A stretch of DNA of 43,370 nucleotides from Reyranella sp. (lineage in GTDB: Bacteria; Pseudomonadota; Alphaproteobacteria; Reyranellales; Reyranellaceae): NCBI GenBank assembly GCA_022844015.1, contig JALHMO010000041.1, forward strand, positions 1-43,370, written 5' to 3'. This document shows, one piece after another, positions 1-11,391 of this stretch (positions are counted from its first letter, which is position 1; each line of letters opens with the position of its first letter). The notes under the pieces were generated by a model. It had not been told where the DNA came from and searched no databases. It saw nothing but the letters and a program-made list of their open reading frames with translations. Both the position numbers and the translations under genes were made by a program.

Positions 1-58
1 GGAAGAGGAGCAAGCCCAGGCCGCTCCTCTGCCCGTCTCCCCCGCTCCCAGTTCCGGG

Positions 59-1705
<1,647 letters not shown>

Positions 1706-1726
1706 CTACGTTCAGGTCTTGGGAAC

Positions 1727-2041
1727 TCAGGCGGCGCGGCGCAGCGGCGGCCGTCCCTCGAGCACGCCCATGACGTCGCTTTCCTTCATGATCAGCAGCT
1801 CTTCACCGTCGATCTTGACCTCGGTGCCCGACCACTTGCCGAACAGGATCCGGTCGCCAGCCTCGAGGTCGATCGGCACGAGCTTTCCGTGCTCGTCGCG
1901 GGCTCCCGGCCCGACCGCCACGACCTCGCCCTCCATCGGCTTTTCCTTGGCGGTGTCGGGAATGATGATGCCGCCGGCGGTCCTCTCCTCGGCATCGATG
2001 CGGCGCACGACGACACGGTCGTGCAGCGGGCGGAAATGCAT
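1727..2041 (-). CDS. groES: Co-chaperonin GroES
   Basis: The 104-residue product is the heptameric lid of the GroEL chamber. It begins [14 protein letters not shown], has the mobile-loop region [17 protein letters not shown] and ends [17 protein letters not shown] plus a short extra tail GRPPLRRAA, which makes it a few residues longer than typical GroES. The frame is open far upstream, but the ATG at 2041 is chosen because a perfect AGGAGG Shine-Dalgarno sequence lies about six bases before it (2048-2053) and because family homology begins exactly here. It is the first gene of the groES-groEL operon, and a CIRCE-like operator lies about 110 bases upstream. Confidence 0.96.
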   Translation of the reverse strand: MHFRPLHDRVVVRRIDAEERTAGGIIIPDTAKEKPMEGEVVAVGPGARDEHGKLVPIDLEAGDRILFGKWSGTEVKIDGEELLIMKESDVMGVLEGRPPLRRAA

Positions 2042-2148
2042 GCATATCCTCCTGGTGCTCAACAATGGGGTCATGAGCCCGGGCAAGGCCCGGGCGAGAG
2101 CGATCTGGAAACGCCAGTTTGGGGTTTCAAGACGGCTGGCGAAAATTT

Positions 2149-2175
2149 TTGGCACTCGCCATCCGAGAGTGACAG
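2149..2175 (-). promoter_or_regulatory. CIRCE-like operator (HrcA-binding inverted repeat) upstream of groES
   Basis: On the plus strand the site reads TTGGCACTC, nine bases, then GAGTGACAG. The CIRCE consensus is TTAGCACTC-N9-GAGTGCTAA: the left half matches 8 of 9 positions and the right half keeps GAGTG with a diverged outer part, with exactly the canonical nine-base spacer. CIRCE is the binding site of the heat-shock repressor HrcA and commonly controls groESL in alphaproteobacteria. Its position in the groES leader fits that role. Confidence 0.8.
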
Positions 2176-2454
2176 GTCGCGCTAAGCCTATGGCAAGCAA
2201 CGCGACTTCGCCGATGCTACGGAGGGTGGAAAGGCCATTCCTGGCCCGTGCAAAGCCGATAGTCGGGGGCCTCCGAGGGTGATGGTTCGTCCTGTCGGGT
2301 ACCCCACCGGATGCTTTCAGGCAGTGGGCACAGCATTTTCCTGCGCCAGGCTGGTGCTCGAGGCGAGCCTCGTCCTCCAATATGTTGAAATAGCGTAGAA
2401 ACATTGTCCAACGGCCCTATTTCGGCCGGATTCATTCTGCAGTAAATCAACACC

Positions 2455-3342
2455 ATGATGTCTGGCTTGCGCTTCTCTTCGCTCATGGCGAGCGGTCGTC
2501 GTGCCGGTGCGGCGATGGTGCTCGCGCTGGCGCTCGGCGCCTGTACCAACCTGCTCGGCGGCGGCCGGGATGGCACCATGGAGTATCCCGGCTCGGGCGC
2601 CGGTCCAGGTGCCACTGCCATCTATGTCGTCAAGGACAAGGACACGATCGAAGGCGTCTCGCAGCGCTATGGCGTGCCGGTCCAGGTCATTGCGGAGCGC
2701 AACAAGCTGCAGCCGCCCTACACGCTGAAACCGGGCCAGTCGCTGGCGATGCCGGGCGCCAGGTTCGTCCCCGACTCCACCGGCGGGCCGACGACCTCGA
2801 CCGCGACAAACGCGCCGGGATCGGTCAAGCGGGAAGCGCTCGCCAGTCCGGTCAAGGGCGAGCCGCCGCGCTCGGCGGCGCCGGGAGAGCCGACGCCGCT
2901 CAGCCCCACCGCGAGCCAGACCAGCGTCACCGTGCCGGCGACCCCGCCGCCCCCTCCGCCGGCTCGCATGGCGTGGCCGATCAAGGGCAAGATCCTGGCG
3001 CCCTACGGCGCCGGTGCCGGCGGCCAGAAGAACGACGGCATCGACATCCAGGCTGAGCCCGGCGCGCCGGTGAAAGCAGCGGAAGGCGGCACCGTCGTCT
3101 ACGCGGGCAGCGAGGTCGCCCATCTCGGCAACCTGCTGCTGGTGCAGCATCCCGGCGGCTACATCACCGCCTACGGCAACAACGAAGCGCTGCTGGTGAA
3201 GAAGGGCGACACCGTCAAGAAGGGCCAGGCGATCGCCAAGGCCGGCAGCTCGGGCGGTGTCGCGAGCCCGCGCGTGCATTTCGAGGTGAGGCGCGGCGGC
3301 AGCCGCACCATCGATCCGATGACCGTCCTGCCGCCGCCGTAG
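2455..3342 (+). CDS. LysM / LytM (M23-like) lipoprotein, NlpD-type amidase activator
   Basis: The 295-residue product has a signal peptide ending in a lipobox (LGAC, Cys30), a LysM peptidoglycan-binding domain at about residues 57-101, a Pro/Ala/Thr-rich linker with a PPPPPPP run, and a C-terminal LytM/M23 domain at about residues 175-290. The catalytic pattern is degenerate: the usual HxxxD zinc site reads NDGIDI and the third ligand region reads AYGNNEALL, although VHFEVR is kept. That is the signature of the NlpD/EnvC class, which activates periplasmic amidases during division instead of cutting peptidoglycan itself. It is probably anchored to the outer membrane. Two ATG codons are adjacent at the start; the first is used here. 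It is divergent from groES. Confidence 0.85.
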   Translation: MMSGLRFSSLMASGRRAGAAMVLALALGACTNLLGGGRDGTMEYPGSGAGPGATAIYVVKDKDTIEGVSQRYGVPVQVIAERNKLQPPYTLKPGQSLAMPGARFVPDSTGGPTTSTATNAPGSVKREALASPVKGEPPRSAAPGEPTPLSPTASQTSVTVPATPPPPPPARMAWPIKGKILAPYGAGAGGQKNDGIDIQAEPGAPVKAAEGGTVVYAGSEVAHLGNLLLVQHPGGYITAYGNNEALLVKKGDTVKKGQAIAKAGSSGGVASPRVHFEVRRGGSRTIDPMTVLPPP

Positions 3343-3555
3343 GCAGGGCGTTCGCATCTCGCTTCTCCTCCTGTGAGGATCGAGGCGGGGACCGCCCCGA
3401 CCCTCATGGCATCGTGGTGCGTGCCGTCGCGCTGCTGATCCCACCTTCGCTCCCACGGAGTGGACACACCCCACGCTCTTCCAGCTGACGCGTCGCTGAC
3501 GCGGACGGAGAAGAATCGAGGCGAACGAGCTCTCTTCGCCCGGGTCCAACCCTGA

Positions 3556-6500
3556 TCAGGCTGCTGACGAGGGTTGCAGCGCTTCGGCGACGCGCTGCCA
3601 TTCGGCGACCAGGGATGTGATGCTTGCGTGGTCACTGGACTGCTCGAGCATGGCGGCCAGATCGCCGAGTCGCATTGCGCCGGCGGCGCGCGCTGCCCCC
3701 TTGAGCTTGTGCGCGAGGTCGGCAAGGCGCTTCGCATCGCCGCTCGCCGCCACGATCTCGTCCACCAGCCTGGCGCCGGACTCGACGAAGCGTCCCAGCA
3801 CGCGCTCGATCATTTCCGGATTGTCTCCGAACATCTGGGCAATGACCGAGCGGTCGATGGCGCTTCCCGGCGGTACCGCAGCGAGGCCGGTCGCCAGCGC
3901 CGGATCGGCGCCCAGCCATCGCTCGACGGCGTCGCGCAGCCGGTCGAGCGTCAGCGGCTTGGTGAGGTAATCGTCCATGCCGGCCGCCAGGCAGCGCTCC
4001 GCTTCGCCCTTCAGGGCGTTCGCCGTCAGGGCCACGATCGGCGTACGGCGCGACGAGCGTGTCAGCGCCTCCTCGGCACGGATCTGCCGGGTGAGCTCGA
4101 AACCGTCCATGTCGGGCATGTGAATGTCGGTCAGGACCAGGGCGTAGGACTGCTCGCGCCACTTGTTCAGCGCCCCGAGGCCGTCCGTTGCGGTATCGAC
4201 CGGCACTCCCAGCACCTCCAACTGCCCTGTCAGGACTTCGAGGTTGACGGGATAGTCGTCGACCGCCAGCACCTTGCCGCCGATCCTGCCGGCTGCCACG
4301 CCTGCCGTCGGCGCCGTTGGCTTGCCTTCGGCGGCGCCCGGGGCCCGCGCAAGGTCGAGCGTCACGGTGAACGTCGAGCCCTCGCCGGGGACGCTGGAGA
4401 CGGTCACGCCGCCGCCCATCAGCTCGGCCAGCCTGCGCACGATCGACAGACCGAGGCCGGTGCCGCCGTAGCGGCGCGTCGTCGAGCTGTCGGCCTGGGA
4501 GAACGGCTGGAACAGGCGCGCCATCTGCACCTCGGTCATGCCGATGCCGCTGTCGCTCACCGACAGGTCGAGGAGAACGCGCTCGCCGGCCGAGGGTTGT
4601 CCCCGCACCGAGACGCGAACCTCGCCGATCTCCGTGAACTTGATGGCATTGCCGATCAGGTTGAGCAGGATCTGGCGCACGCGGGTAGCGTCACCGGTCA
4701 CCTGGTCCGGCACGCTGGCGCCGATCTCGGTGATGATCCTGAGGCCCTTGCTCTCTGCTTGCACCGACAGGGTTTCAGTCGTGCTCTCGACCAGGGCACG
4801 AAGCTGCAGCGGCGCCGACTCGAGCTCCAGGCGGCCGGCCTCGACCTTCGAGAAATCGAGCACGTCGTCGATGATGCGCAGCAACGCCGTCGCCGAGTTG
4901 CGTACGGTGCGTACCAGCCGCTTCTGGCGCTCGCCGAGCGGCTCCCGCTCGAGCAGCTCTGCCGTCCCCATGACGCCATTCATCGGCGTGCGGATCTCGT
5001 GGCTCACCGTGGCGAGGAAGGTCGACTTGGCCTGGTTGGCAGCCTCGGCGGCATCGCGCGCGCGCGCGATCTCGGCCTGGCGGTTGCTGAGCTCCGTGAT
5101 GTCGCGAAAGAGACCGAGCGTGCGGCTGCCCTCGATCGATCGGAAGGTGAACTCGATGTGGCGTCCCGACGGCAGGCGCCGCTCGAAATGAGCGCCACGC
5201 GGATCGCGCATGCGCGCAACCCGTTCCTCTGCCGACAGCGCCTGGCCATCGTCGCCCCTCTCGATCTGAAACCTCACCAGGTCGTGGATCGATCGGCCGG
5301 TCGCCGACCAGGCGTCGGGAATGCCGAACATCCGCCGCACGGCGGGGTTGATGTAGGCGACCGATCCATCGGCATTGAGCAGGCCGACGCCGTCGGTCAT
5401 GCCGTCGAGAATGATGTTGGTGAGCCGGTGAGCGCTCGCGAGCTCGTCGCGCGCCCGCTCGAGCTCGCGCTCGCGGTCCTTGATGTCGGTGATGTCGCGC
5501 ACGACGATCAGCGTGTTGCCGTCGCCGAGAGGGCGAAAGGTGAACTCCATGTGGCGCCCCGACGGCAGGCGGCGATCCGAGCGGCTCCCTTCGGGCGCCG
5601 TCGCCCGGGCGAGGCGCTGCTCGAACGTCAAGGCGTTCCCTTGCTCGTCGTAGTGATGGTCGCCGCGCTCGATCTGGCCGCGGATGATGCCGTCCAGGGT
5701 CATGGGCGGGAGCGGCGCGTCGCCCACGCCCGAAGCGGGCATGGGATAGAGGCCTTTGCCGTTGGAGTAGACCAGCCGTCGCCTGGAATCGAACAGAGAC
5801 ACGCCGATCGGCAGACCCTTGAGCATCGCGTCCGACAGCTTTTGCGTTGCCGCGACCGTGTCGCGCACGCGTTCCAGCTCGAGCTCGCGATGCCTCGCCT
5901 CGGTGACGTCGCGCACCACGCACAATGTATGGCCGCCGTCGATCGGCGTGAACGAGAACTGGATGTGCTGCCCGCTCGGCAGGCGGCGCTCGGATTGGCT
6001 GCCCCGAGGATCGAAGGTCCGCGCCAGCCGCTGCTCGAGCGTCAGGGCGACGCCGTCCGGCCCATACAGGTGGTCGCCGGCTGCCATCTGCATGCGGATG
6101 AGATCTTCGGCCTTGATGTCGGGCTGCACCTTGCCGCCCGGCAACTGGAATCTGCCCAGGCTCATCCTGCTGTTGGCGTAGATCAGCCGGCGCTCCGAAT
6201 CGAACACCGCGGCACCTCCCGGCATCCCCTCGAGCACGGCCGCCAGCAGGTCGCGCGCCCTGTCCCTGTCGGCCATCGCCTGCTCTGCCTCGGCCTGGCC
6301 CTGGCGCAGGTCGGCGATGTCGCGGTGCAAGCCCGCCAGGCGGTTGCGGGCGTCCTCGAGCTCTGCCTCGCGCCGCTTGAGATCGGTGATGTCGCGATAG
6401 ACGGCGAGCAGGCGGCCATCGCCCAGAGGGCAGAACCGGGCAGCGATGTAGCGGCCCGAGGGCAGCCGCCGCTCGTAGCTATTTCCGCTTGGCCCCGCCC

Positions 6501-7662
6501 GACGCTGCATCCGCTCGTCGAGCGACAGCATCCTGCCCTTCTCGACGATGCGGTCGCCGGCCGCTTCGAGCTTGTCCACGACGTCCCTTATATCCAGGTC
6601 TCGAGTCTCCAGGGGTCCGGCGAAGCTGAAGTAAGCCGCCAATGCCTCGTTGCAATAGACGATGCGGCTGTGCTCGATCAGTGCAACGCCCTCGCTCATC
6701 GAGTCGAGCGCCGATCGCAGCAGGTCGCAGGCCCGCCGCGACTCGTCGCGCGCCTCCTTGAGCTCCTTCTGGCGTTGCTTGAGCTCGGTGACGTCGCGGT
6801 AGAGGCCGAGCAGGCGCCCGTCGCCGACCGGCTTGAACACGAACTCGACGTAGCGGCCCGTCACCAGGCGGCGCACGAAGCGGCTGCCGCCGGGTTCCAG
6901 GGCGCGCTGGACGCGTTGCTCGGCGGTCAGTGCGCTGCCGTTCTCGACAGCTTCCTCGCCAGCCGCGATGCGCGTACGGGCGACTTCCTCCATGGTCATG
7001 CCGAGCCGGATGTACTTTCGGTCGGGCAGGCTCATGTGCTCCTGCAGTGCCGGGTTGACGTAGGTCAGGCGGCGATCGGCGTCGAACAGGGCCACGCCAT
7101 CCGCCATGGTGTCGAGGATCGTGGTTGTGAGGCGGTGGGCACGCGCCAGGTTGTCGCGCGCTTCCGCGAGCTCGACCTGACGCTGCTTCAGCGCCGTGAT
7201 GTCGCGGCAGATGCACAGGGTGCGCCCGTCGGCTACCGGGCGGAAGACGATCTCGCCATGGCGCCGGCGCGGCAGCGTGTGCTCGAACCGGCTGCCGTGC
7301 GGATCGAAGATCTGTTCCAGACGCTCCTCGATCGACAGGCGGCGGCCATCGACGACTGCGGCGTCCCCGGCGTCTTCCCGGGCGCGCAGGATCGCCTCGA
7401 CTGACGTCCCCGCCGGCACCGGGCCGACGCCCAGGAACTCCTCGGCTGCCCTGTTCAGGTGGACGATACGGCGGTCGGCGTCGATCAGCGCCACGCCGTC
7501 CGTCATGCCCTCGCACATGGTCTCCATGAGGCTGCGCACGGCCGAGAGCTCGGCGCGCAGGGCGTTTGCGGACTCGGTCTCTCGGGCCAGCGCCTCCTCG
7601 GCGACGTGCAATCGCTGGAGGGCAGCCGACAGGGTCGCGGGCTGATTTTCGATGACCGACAT
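3556..7662 (-). CDS. Multi-PAS hybrid sensor histidine kinase with REC and HPt domains
   Basis: This 1368-residue protein carries a whole phosphorelay in one chain. Six PAS repeats of the same type (GVALFD-x-x-RRL-x-Y-x-N core, then a conserved R-x-LPSGR segment and a ...RDIT linker) begin near residues 53, 186, 322, 480, 616 and 755. They are followed by a HisKA domain with phospho-acceptor His888 ([10 protein letters not shown]), a HATPase_c domain ([22 protein letters not shown]), a receiver domain with Asp1179 ([11 protein letters not shown]) and ending KPL, and an HPt domain with His1318 ([12 protein letters not shown]). No membrane segment or signal peptide is visible, so it is probably cytosolic and senses small molecules or redox state through PAS. 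No response regulator is adjacent; the output partner is unknown. The repeats look like serial duplication of one PAS unit. Confidence 0.95.
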   Translation of the reverse strand: MSVIENQPATLSAALQRLHVAEEALARETESANALRAELSAVRSLMETMCEGMTDGVALIDADRRIVHLNRAAEEFLGVGPVPAGTSVEAILRAREDAGDAAVVDGRRLSIEERLEQIFDPHGSRFEHTLPRRRHGEIVFRPVADGRTLCICRDITALKQRQVELAEARDNLARAHRLTTTILDTMADGVALFDADRRLTYVNPALQEHMSLPDRKYIRLGMTMEEVARTRIAAGEEAVENGSALTAEQRVQRALEPGGSRFVRRLVTGRYVEFVFKPVGDGRLLGLYRDVTELKQRQKELKEARDESRRACDLLRSALDSMSEGVALIEHSRIVYCNEALAAYFSFAGPLETRDLDIRDVVDKLEAAGDRIVEKGRMLSLDERMQRRAGPSGNSYERRLPSGRYIAARFCPLGDGRLLAVYRDITDLKRREAELEDARNRLAGLHRDIADLRQGQAEAEQAMADRDRARDLLAAVLEGMPGGAAVFDSERRLIYANSRMSLGRFQLPGGKVQPDIKAEDLIRMQMAAGDHLYGPDGVALTLEQRLARTFDPRGSQSERRLPSGQHIQFSFTPIDGGHTLCVVRDVTEARHRELELERVRDTVAATQKLSDAMLKGLPIGVSLFDSRRRLVYSNGKGLYPMPASGVGDAPLPPMTLDGIIRGQIERGDHHYDEQGNALTFEQRLARATAPEGSRSDRRLPSGRHMEFTFRPLGDGNTLIVVRDITDIKDRERELERARDELASAHRLTNIILDGMTDGVGLLNADGSVAYINPAVRRMFGIPDAWSATGRSIHDLVRFQIERGDDGQALSAEERVARMRDPRGAHFERRLPSGRHIEFTFRSIEGSRTLGLFRDITELSNRQAEIARARDAAEAANQAKSTFLATVSHEIRTPMNGVMGTAELLEREPLGERQKRLVRTVRNSATALLRIIDDVLDFSKVEAGRLELESAPLQLRALVESTTETLSVQAESKGLRIITEIGASVPDQVTGDATRVRQILLNLIGNAIKFTEIGEVRVSVRGQPSAGERVLLDLSVSDSGIGMTEVQMARLFQPFSQADSSTTRRYGGTGLGLSIVRRLAELMGGGVTVSSVPGEGSTFTVTLDLARAPGAAEGKPTAPTAGVAAGRIGGKVLAVDDYPVNLEVLTGQLEVLGVPVDTATDGLGALNKWREQSYALVLTDIHMPDMDGFELTRQIRAEEALTRSSRRTPIVALTANALKGEAERCLAAGMDDYLTKPLTLDRLRDAVERWLGADPALATGLAAVPPGSAIDRSVIAQMFGDNPEMIERVLGRFVESGARLVDEIVAASGDAKRLADLAHKLKGAARAAGAMRLGDLAAMLEQSSDHASITSLVAEWQRVAEALQPSSAA

Positions 7663-7751
7663 GGCGTTCTTCTACACGGCGATTGTCACACGCCGGTAAC
7701 GCGGCCGCCGGTTTATGTTTCGTAGGTTGCGCGAGGAGGGCTCAGCCGCCG

Positions 7752-8162
7752 TTACCCCGAGCCGGACCTCGTCGCCCGGTGCCGAGTGGGACGCCGAGGC
7801 GGTAGGTGTCGAGACCGTCCCGGTCGCTTTGCCGCCACCCGGTGCGCCGCCGCGAGGGCGGCTCGCGCCCACATCACCAGCTCTTCGGGCTCGTCGATCA
7901 ACCGCTCCGGAACGCGCCAGAAGGCGAGGTCGATGATGGTGCCATTCTTCTCGTAGCTGAGCGGTGGCGAGGATGCGGCTTCCCCGAAGGTCTCGCGGTT
8001 GTGGTCGTCGACGCGGACGTAGAGCGTGTCCTCCGTCACCACGCCGAACATCACGCCCTGGCAGAACACTCCGGTCTTGCCGAACATGCGCCGCAGCGAG
8101 ATGTGACCGACCGGGGCGAGCTGCTCGCGCAGGAACTCCGCGAAGGAGGCGCTGGCGACCAT
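7752..8162 (-). CDS. TfoX N-terminal domain protein
   Basis: The 136-residue product matches the TfoX N-terminal family: FAEFLREQLAPVGHISLRRMFGKTGVFCQGVMFGVV followed by LYVRVDDHNRETF and PERLIDEPEELVMWARAALAAA. In Haemophilus TfoX controls competence, but short stand-alone TfoX-N proteins in alphaproteobacteria have no settled function. The ATG at 8162 is preferred over the longer open frame because family similarity starts with SFAEFLREQLAP and because it sits two bases after the stop of the upstream GFA gene, so translation is probably coupled. The last 20 residues are Arg/Pro-rich and poorly conserved in appearance. Confidence 0.85.
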   Translation of the reverse strand: MVASASFAEFLREQLAPVGHISLRRMFGKTGVFCQGVMFGVVTEDTLYVRVDDHNRETFGEAASSPPLSYEKNGTIIDLAFWRVPERLIDEPEELVMWARAALAAAHRVAAKRPGRSRHLPPRRPTRHRATRSGSG

Positions 8163-8164
8163 GC

Positions 8165-8602
8165 TCAGCCCGCGGAGGCTCCCGGCGGAAATTCCTCGTA
8201 CTGCGGCAGGCCGTCGGTGATGGTGAACCACGGCGCCTTGGAGCCGACGAAGATGTGGGCGCTCGGCCGGATGGCGGGCGCGTCGAGCAGCGTGCCCATG
8301 GCGACATGGACGAAGCCGCCGTTGCGCACGACCGAATAGAGCAGCGAGCCGCACAGCCGGCAGTGGGTGTCGTTGGCGCTGTCGTCGCCGAAGATCATCA
8401 GCCTGCTCTCGCCCTGGGTGACGATCAGCTTGTCCCGCTCGATGCCGGCGAACGGCTTGAAGGCCGAGCCGGTAGTCCGCCGGCAATTCGAGCAATGGCA
8501 GTTCATCGCGTACAGGAAGGCATCGGGCACGGTGTAGACGACGGCACCGCAAAAGCACTTGCCGGAAAGGATGCGGATCGTCGTCGGTTCGGGGTCAGCC
8601 AC
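8165..8602 (-). CDS. GFA-domain (CENP-V/GFA family) zinc protein
   Basis: The 145-residue protein has the cysteine pattern of the glutathione-dependent formaldehyde-activating (GFA) family: CFCGAVVY near the start, CHCSNCRRTTGS, and CRLCGS in the middle, which together bind structural and catalytic zinc. Later segments (VHVAMGTLLD, PSAHIFVGSKAPWFTITDGLPQYEEFP) are also typical. Most members are annotated generically and only some act on glutathione adducts, so no substrate is assigned. The start codon is GTG (GTG GCT GAC). It is the first gene of a two-gene unit with the TfoX-domain protein. Confidence 0.88.
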   Translation of the reverse strand: MADPEPTTIRILSGKCFCGAVVYTVPDAFLYAMNCHCSNCRRTTGSAFKPFAGIERDKLIVTQGESRLMIFGDDSANDTHCRLCGSLLYSVVRNGGFVHVAMGTLLDAPAIRPSAHIFVGSKAPWFTITDGLPQYEEFPPGASAG

Positions 8603-8755
8603 GTGCTCGCTCCAGACATGTCATGCGCCGAACGATCACCTCGATGTCATCTCGAGCGCAAGGGAGGATCTATCGGGCCCCCTGCCACGAGCGAGTGCCG
8701 CCAGAGCATTCTTCCCCGCTGCGCCCTGTCCTGCAATGGACCCTGGCACCTCCCG

Positions 8756-8950
8756 CAGGGCATTCGCATATGGACGCGCTTTTCATTCTCCTCCCTAGCG
8801 AAGCTGGGGAGGTGTCGCCGTCCTACGTCGACGGAGGGGTCATGAGCAGCGGGACTGGGGCCTATGACCCCTCCGCCCCCGATTACGGGGGCACCTCCCC
8901 AGCTTCGCTAGGGAGGAGAATAAGTGAGCGCCCATATGCGAATGTCCTGA
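8756..8950. repeat. Composite palindromic element (about 195 bp) with flanking direct repeats
   Basis: This element fills the space upstream of the GFA gene. Its two arms, about 55 bases each (8756-8812 and 8892-8950), are near-perfect reverse complements. The outer ends read CAGGGCATTCGCATATGG and, on the other strand, TCAGGACATTCGCATATGG. Inside are two inverted copies of the TCCCCAGCGAAGCTGGGGA / CGGAGGGGTCATG module that recurs near 29.7 and 39.1 kb. The element is flanked by CACCTCCCG (8747-8755) and CACCGCCCG (8951-8959), an imperfect 9-bp direct repeat resembling a target-site duplication. The remaining sequence at 8603-8755 has no gene I can support. Confidence 0.75.
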
Positions 8951-8962
8951 CACCGCCCGGAG

Positions 8963-9253
8963 TCAGCGCGTCCGGTTGTACTGGTAGTCCTCGCGCGAGC
9001 TGCCGTCGGCCCTCAGGCCCGGCGGCAGCGGCGCGCGGGTGGCGTTGACCTTCGCGTGGGCATCGAGCGCGGCCTGGTCGGACCACAATTCCAGCAGCGT
9101 GAGCTTGTCGGGGTTCAGCGCGCTCTGAAAGACCTCGAACTGCTCGCAGCCGGGTTCCTGTGCGACCTCGGCGCAGCGCTGCCGGAAGGCCTGTGCCAGT
9201 TCAGCCCCTTTGCCGGGGGCCGCATTGATCGTGACGACCAGTCGAACTTTCAT
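8963..9253 (-). CDS. Antibiotic biosynthesis monooxygenase (ABM) fold protein
   Basis: The 96-residue protein is a single dimeric alpha/beta-barrel domain of the ABM family: MKVRLVVTINAAPGKGAELAQAFRQRCAEVAQEPGCEQFEVFQSALNPDKLTLLELW, then DQAALDAH. The EPGCEQFEVFQS and LLELW-x-D-x-x-ALDAH segments are characteristic. Members act as cofactor-poor monooxygenases or simply bind small ligands; no substrate can be read from the sequence. The ATG is preceded by a GGGAG ribosome-binding site. It stands alone between a palindromic element and the thiolase. Confidence 0.83.
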   Translation of the reverse strand: MKVRLVVTINAAPGKGAELAQAFRQRCAEVAQEPGCEQFEVFQSALNPDKLTLLELWSDQAALDAHAKVNATRAPLPPGLRADGSSREDYQYNRTR

Positions 9254-9447
9254 GGTGACTCCCTTCGCCGACTGACGGGCAAGAGTAGTTACCCCGGCGT
9301 GCCGCCCGTCAAGCGGCGCGCCGCTGGAGAGTGATCTTCCTTGGTCGAAGCATCGAACAAGACCTCGAGCGAGGCCACGCTCACGCGACCTTGCAATCGA
9401 TCTTGTGGGTCCCGGTCCTCGATCAGCAATCGCTGTCTACAGTCGCC

Positions 9448-10650
9448 TCACACCCTCTCAAACGCCAGCGCGATGCCCTGGCCGACGCCGATGCACATGG
9501 TGCAGAGGGCGCGCTTGCCGCCGGTCGCCTCGAGCTGATTGAGCGCGGTGATCATCAGCCGGCCGCCCGAGGCGCCGAGCGGATGGCCGATGGCGATGGC
9601 GCCGCCGTTCGGGTTGACGATGTCGGCATCGTCGGCGAGGCCGAGCTGGCGCAGCACCGCCAGCGCCTGGGCGGCGAATGCCTCGTTGAGCTCGATCGTG
9701 TCGAAGTCGCGCACCGTGAGGCCGAGCTTGCCCAGCAGCTTCTGCGTCGCCGGCACCGGGCCGATGCCCATGACGCGCGGCGGCACGCCGGCCGAGACCG
9801 CGCCCAGGATTCGCGCGCGGGGCGTCAGCCCGTTGGCCTTGGCGGCGGCTTCCGAGGCGATGATCATGGCGCAGGCGGCGTCGTTCAGGCCCGACGAGTT
9901 GCCCGCGGTCACCGAACCGCCTTCGCGGAAGGCCGACGGCAGCTTGGCCAGGATCTCCATCGTGGTGTCGCCGCGCGGATGCTCGTCCCTGGCGACGACC
10001 GCCTCGGTCTTGCCCTTCTTGACGCAGACCTCGACGATCTCCCGGTCGAAGAAGCCGCGGTCCTGCGCTGCCTTGCAGCGCCGCTGGCTGCGGTAGGCGA
10101 AGGCGTCCTGGTCGGTGCGGCTGATCTGGTGCTCGCCGGCGACGTTCTCGGCCGTCTGGCCCATGGCGTCGACGCCGTAGGCGGCCTTCATGCGTGGATT
10201 GACGAAGCGCCAGCCGAGCACCGTGTCCTCGAGCTTCATCGAGCGATCGAACGGACCCTCGGGCTTGCCCATGACGTAGGGCGAGCGCGTCATGCCTTCG
10301 ACGCCGCCCGCGATCATCATGTCGGCCTCGCCGAGCTTGACGGCGCGCGCCGCGTGACCCGCTGCTTCGAGCCCGGAGCCGCATAGCCGATTGACGGTGG
10401 CGCCGGCGACCTCGACGGGAAGGCCGGCCAGAAGGCCGGCCATGCGCGCGACATTGCGGTTGTCCTCGCCCGCCTGATTGACGCAACCGTAGATCACGTC
10501 GTCGACCGCGCCCCAGTCGACGCTCGCGTTGCGCTTCATCAGCGCCTTGATGGGGTGGGCCGCGAGATCGTCCACGCGCATGGCGGCAAGCCCGCCATTG
10601 TAGCGGCCGACCGGCGTGCGAACGGCATCGCAGATGAAGGCTTCGCTCAT
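9448..10650 (-). CDS. Acetyl-CoA acyltransferase, 3-oxoadipyl-CoA thiolase type (PcaF/PaaJ-like)
   Basis: The 400-residue protein is a complete thiolase. The acylated cysteine lies in NRLCGSGLEA, the catalytic histidine in GHPLGASGGR and the second cysteine in CTMCIGVGQG. The start MSEAFICDAVRTPVGRYNGGLA and the stretch VNQAGEDNRNVARMA resemble the PcaF/PaaJ subgroup that cleaves 3-oxoadipyl-CoA to succinyl-CoA and acetyl-CoA at the end of the beta-ketoadipate and phenylacetate routes. Other genes of those routes are absent here, apart from PaaG-like paralogues about 6 kb away, so general beta-oxidation is also possible. The ATG at 10650 is chosen from family alignment; the open frame continues upstream. 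Confidence 0.93.
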   Translation of the reverse strand: MSEAFICDAVRTPVGRYNGGLAAMRVDDLAAHPIKALMKRNASVDWGAVDDVIYGCVNQAGEDNRNVARMAGLLAGLPVEVAGATVNRLCGSGLEAAGHAARAVKLGEADMMIAGGVEGMTRSPYVMGKPEGPFDRSMKLEDTVLGWRFVNPRMKAAYGVDAMGQTAENVAGEHQISRTDQDAFAYRSQRRCKAAQDRGFFDREIVEVCVKKGKTEAVVARDEHPRGDTTMEILAKLPSAFREGGSVTAGNSSGLNDAACAMIIASEAAAKANGLTPRARILGAVSAGVPPRVMGIGPVPATQKLLGKLGLTVRDFDTIELNEAFAAQALAVLRQLGLADDADIVNPNGGAIAIGHPLGASGGRLMITALNQLEATGGKRALCTMCIGVGQGIALAFERV

Positions 10651-10727
10651 GTTTGCTACTCCCGACTCAGTCGATCCGACCGGGGTAGCATCGCCCCTCG
10701 GCCTTGCCAACTCCCGGTCGGCCAGCG

Positions 10728-11387
10728 TTAGCCGGTCGGCCCGCGGCGGAACACGGCGTATTGGGCATAACCGCCATGTGGGCGGTCGAGGCGGCAGAGC
10801 GAGCCGGCATGGATCGCCAGGGCCGCGAGCTCGGCCTCCAGCCCCTCGCGCGGCGCGACATGGAACCACGCCAGCCACCGGCGGAGGCCGGCACGGAACC
10901 ATCCCGGCAGGTGCTCCTGTCCGCCGAAGTCGACGACATGGAGCTCGCCCCCGGCGGGCAGCCAATGCAGGGCCCGCGCGAGCGCGTCCTGCCAGGCCGG
11001 GATCATCGACAGGCTGTACGAGAAGAAGATGCGCGAGAAGCCCGGCACGCCGAACGAAAGCGCCGGATCGAAGCTGGTGGCGTCGGCATGGGCGAGGCGG
11101 ATCCGTCCCTCCAGGCCGGCCCGACGGACGGTTTGGCGGGCCGTCGCCAGCATCTCGTGCGAGAGGTCGACCCCGAAGAAGGTAGCCTGGGGCCACGTCC
11201 GCGCGGCGTGGATCAGGTTGCGCGCCGTGCCGCAACCGACCTCCAGCACGCGTCCGCCCGGCGGCGGCGCCAGCTCGTCGATCAGCCGGTCGCGGCCCAG
11301 CAGATAGAACTTCCGCGTGACGTCGTAGACGTGACGCTGATGGCGATAGAGACGGTCCATCAGGAGGGGCGCCGGCGGCGCGTCCAC
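10728..11387 (-). CDS. btaB: BtaB: diacylglycerylhomoserine N-methyltransferase (betaine lipid DGTS)
   Basis: The 219-residue SAM-dependent methyltransferase has the conserved N-terminal block MDRLYRHQRHVYDVTRKFYLLGRDRLI and the SAM-binding motif VLEVGCGTARNLI, then FFGVDLS, SYSLSMIPAW and ELHVVDFG. BtaB adds three methyl groups to diacylglyceryl-homoserine, giving the phosphorus-free membrane lipid DGTS. The start is uncertain. An in-frame GTG at 11387 lies four bases after the btaA stop and gives the short leader that precedes this block in relatives; the ATG at 11360 is the alternative. It follows btaA directly on the same strand, which strongly supports the assignment. Confidence 0.9.
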   Translation of the reverse strand: MDAPPAPLLMDRLYRHQRHVYDVTRKFYLLGRDRLIDELAPPPGGRVLEVGCGTARNLIHAARTWPQATFFGVDLSHEMLATARQTVRRAGLEGRIRLAHADATSFDPALSFGVPGFSRIFFSYSLSMIPAWQDALARALHWLPAGGELHVVDFGGQEHLPGWFRAGLRRWLAWFHVAPREGLEAELAALAIHAGSLCRLDRPHGGYAQYAVFRRGPTG

Positions 11388-11391
11388 GCGT

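Noticed and set aside
3343..3555. Possible gene between the LytM lipoprotein and the kinase
   Set aside because: No frame with a ribosome-binding site or recognisable sequence; it is the space between two convergent genes.
3574..7404. 1276-codon plus-strand frame opposite the hybrid kinase
   Set aside because: A mirror frame of a high-GC coding gene; its repeated pattern simply reflects the PAS repeats.
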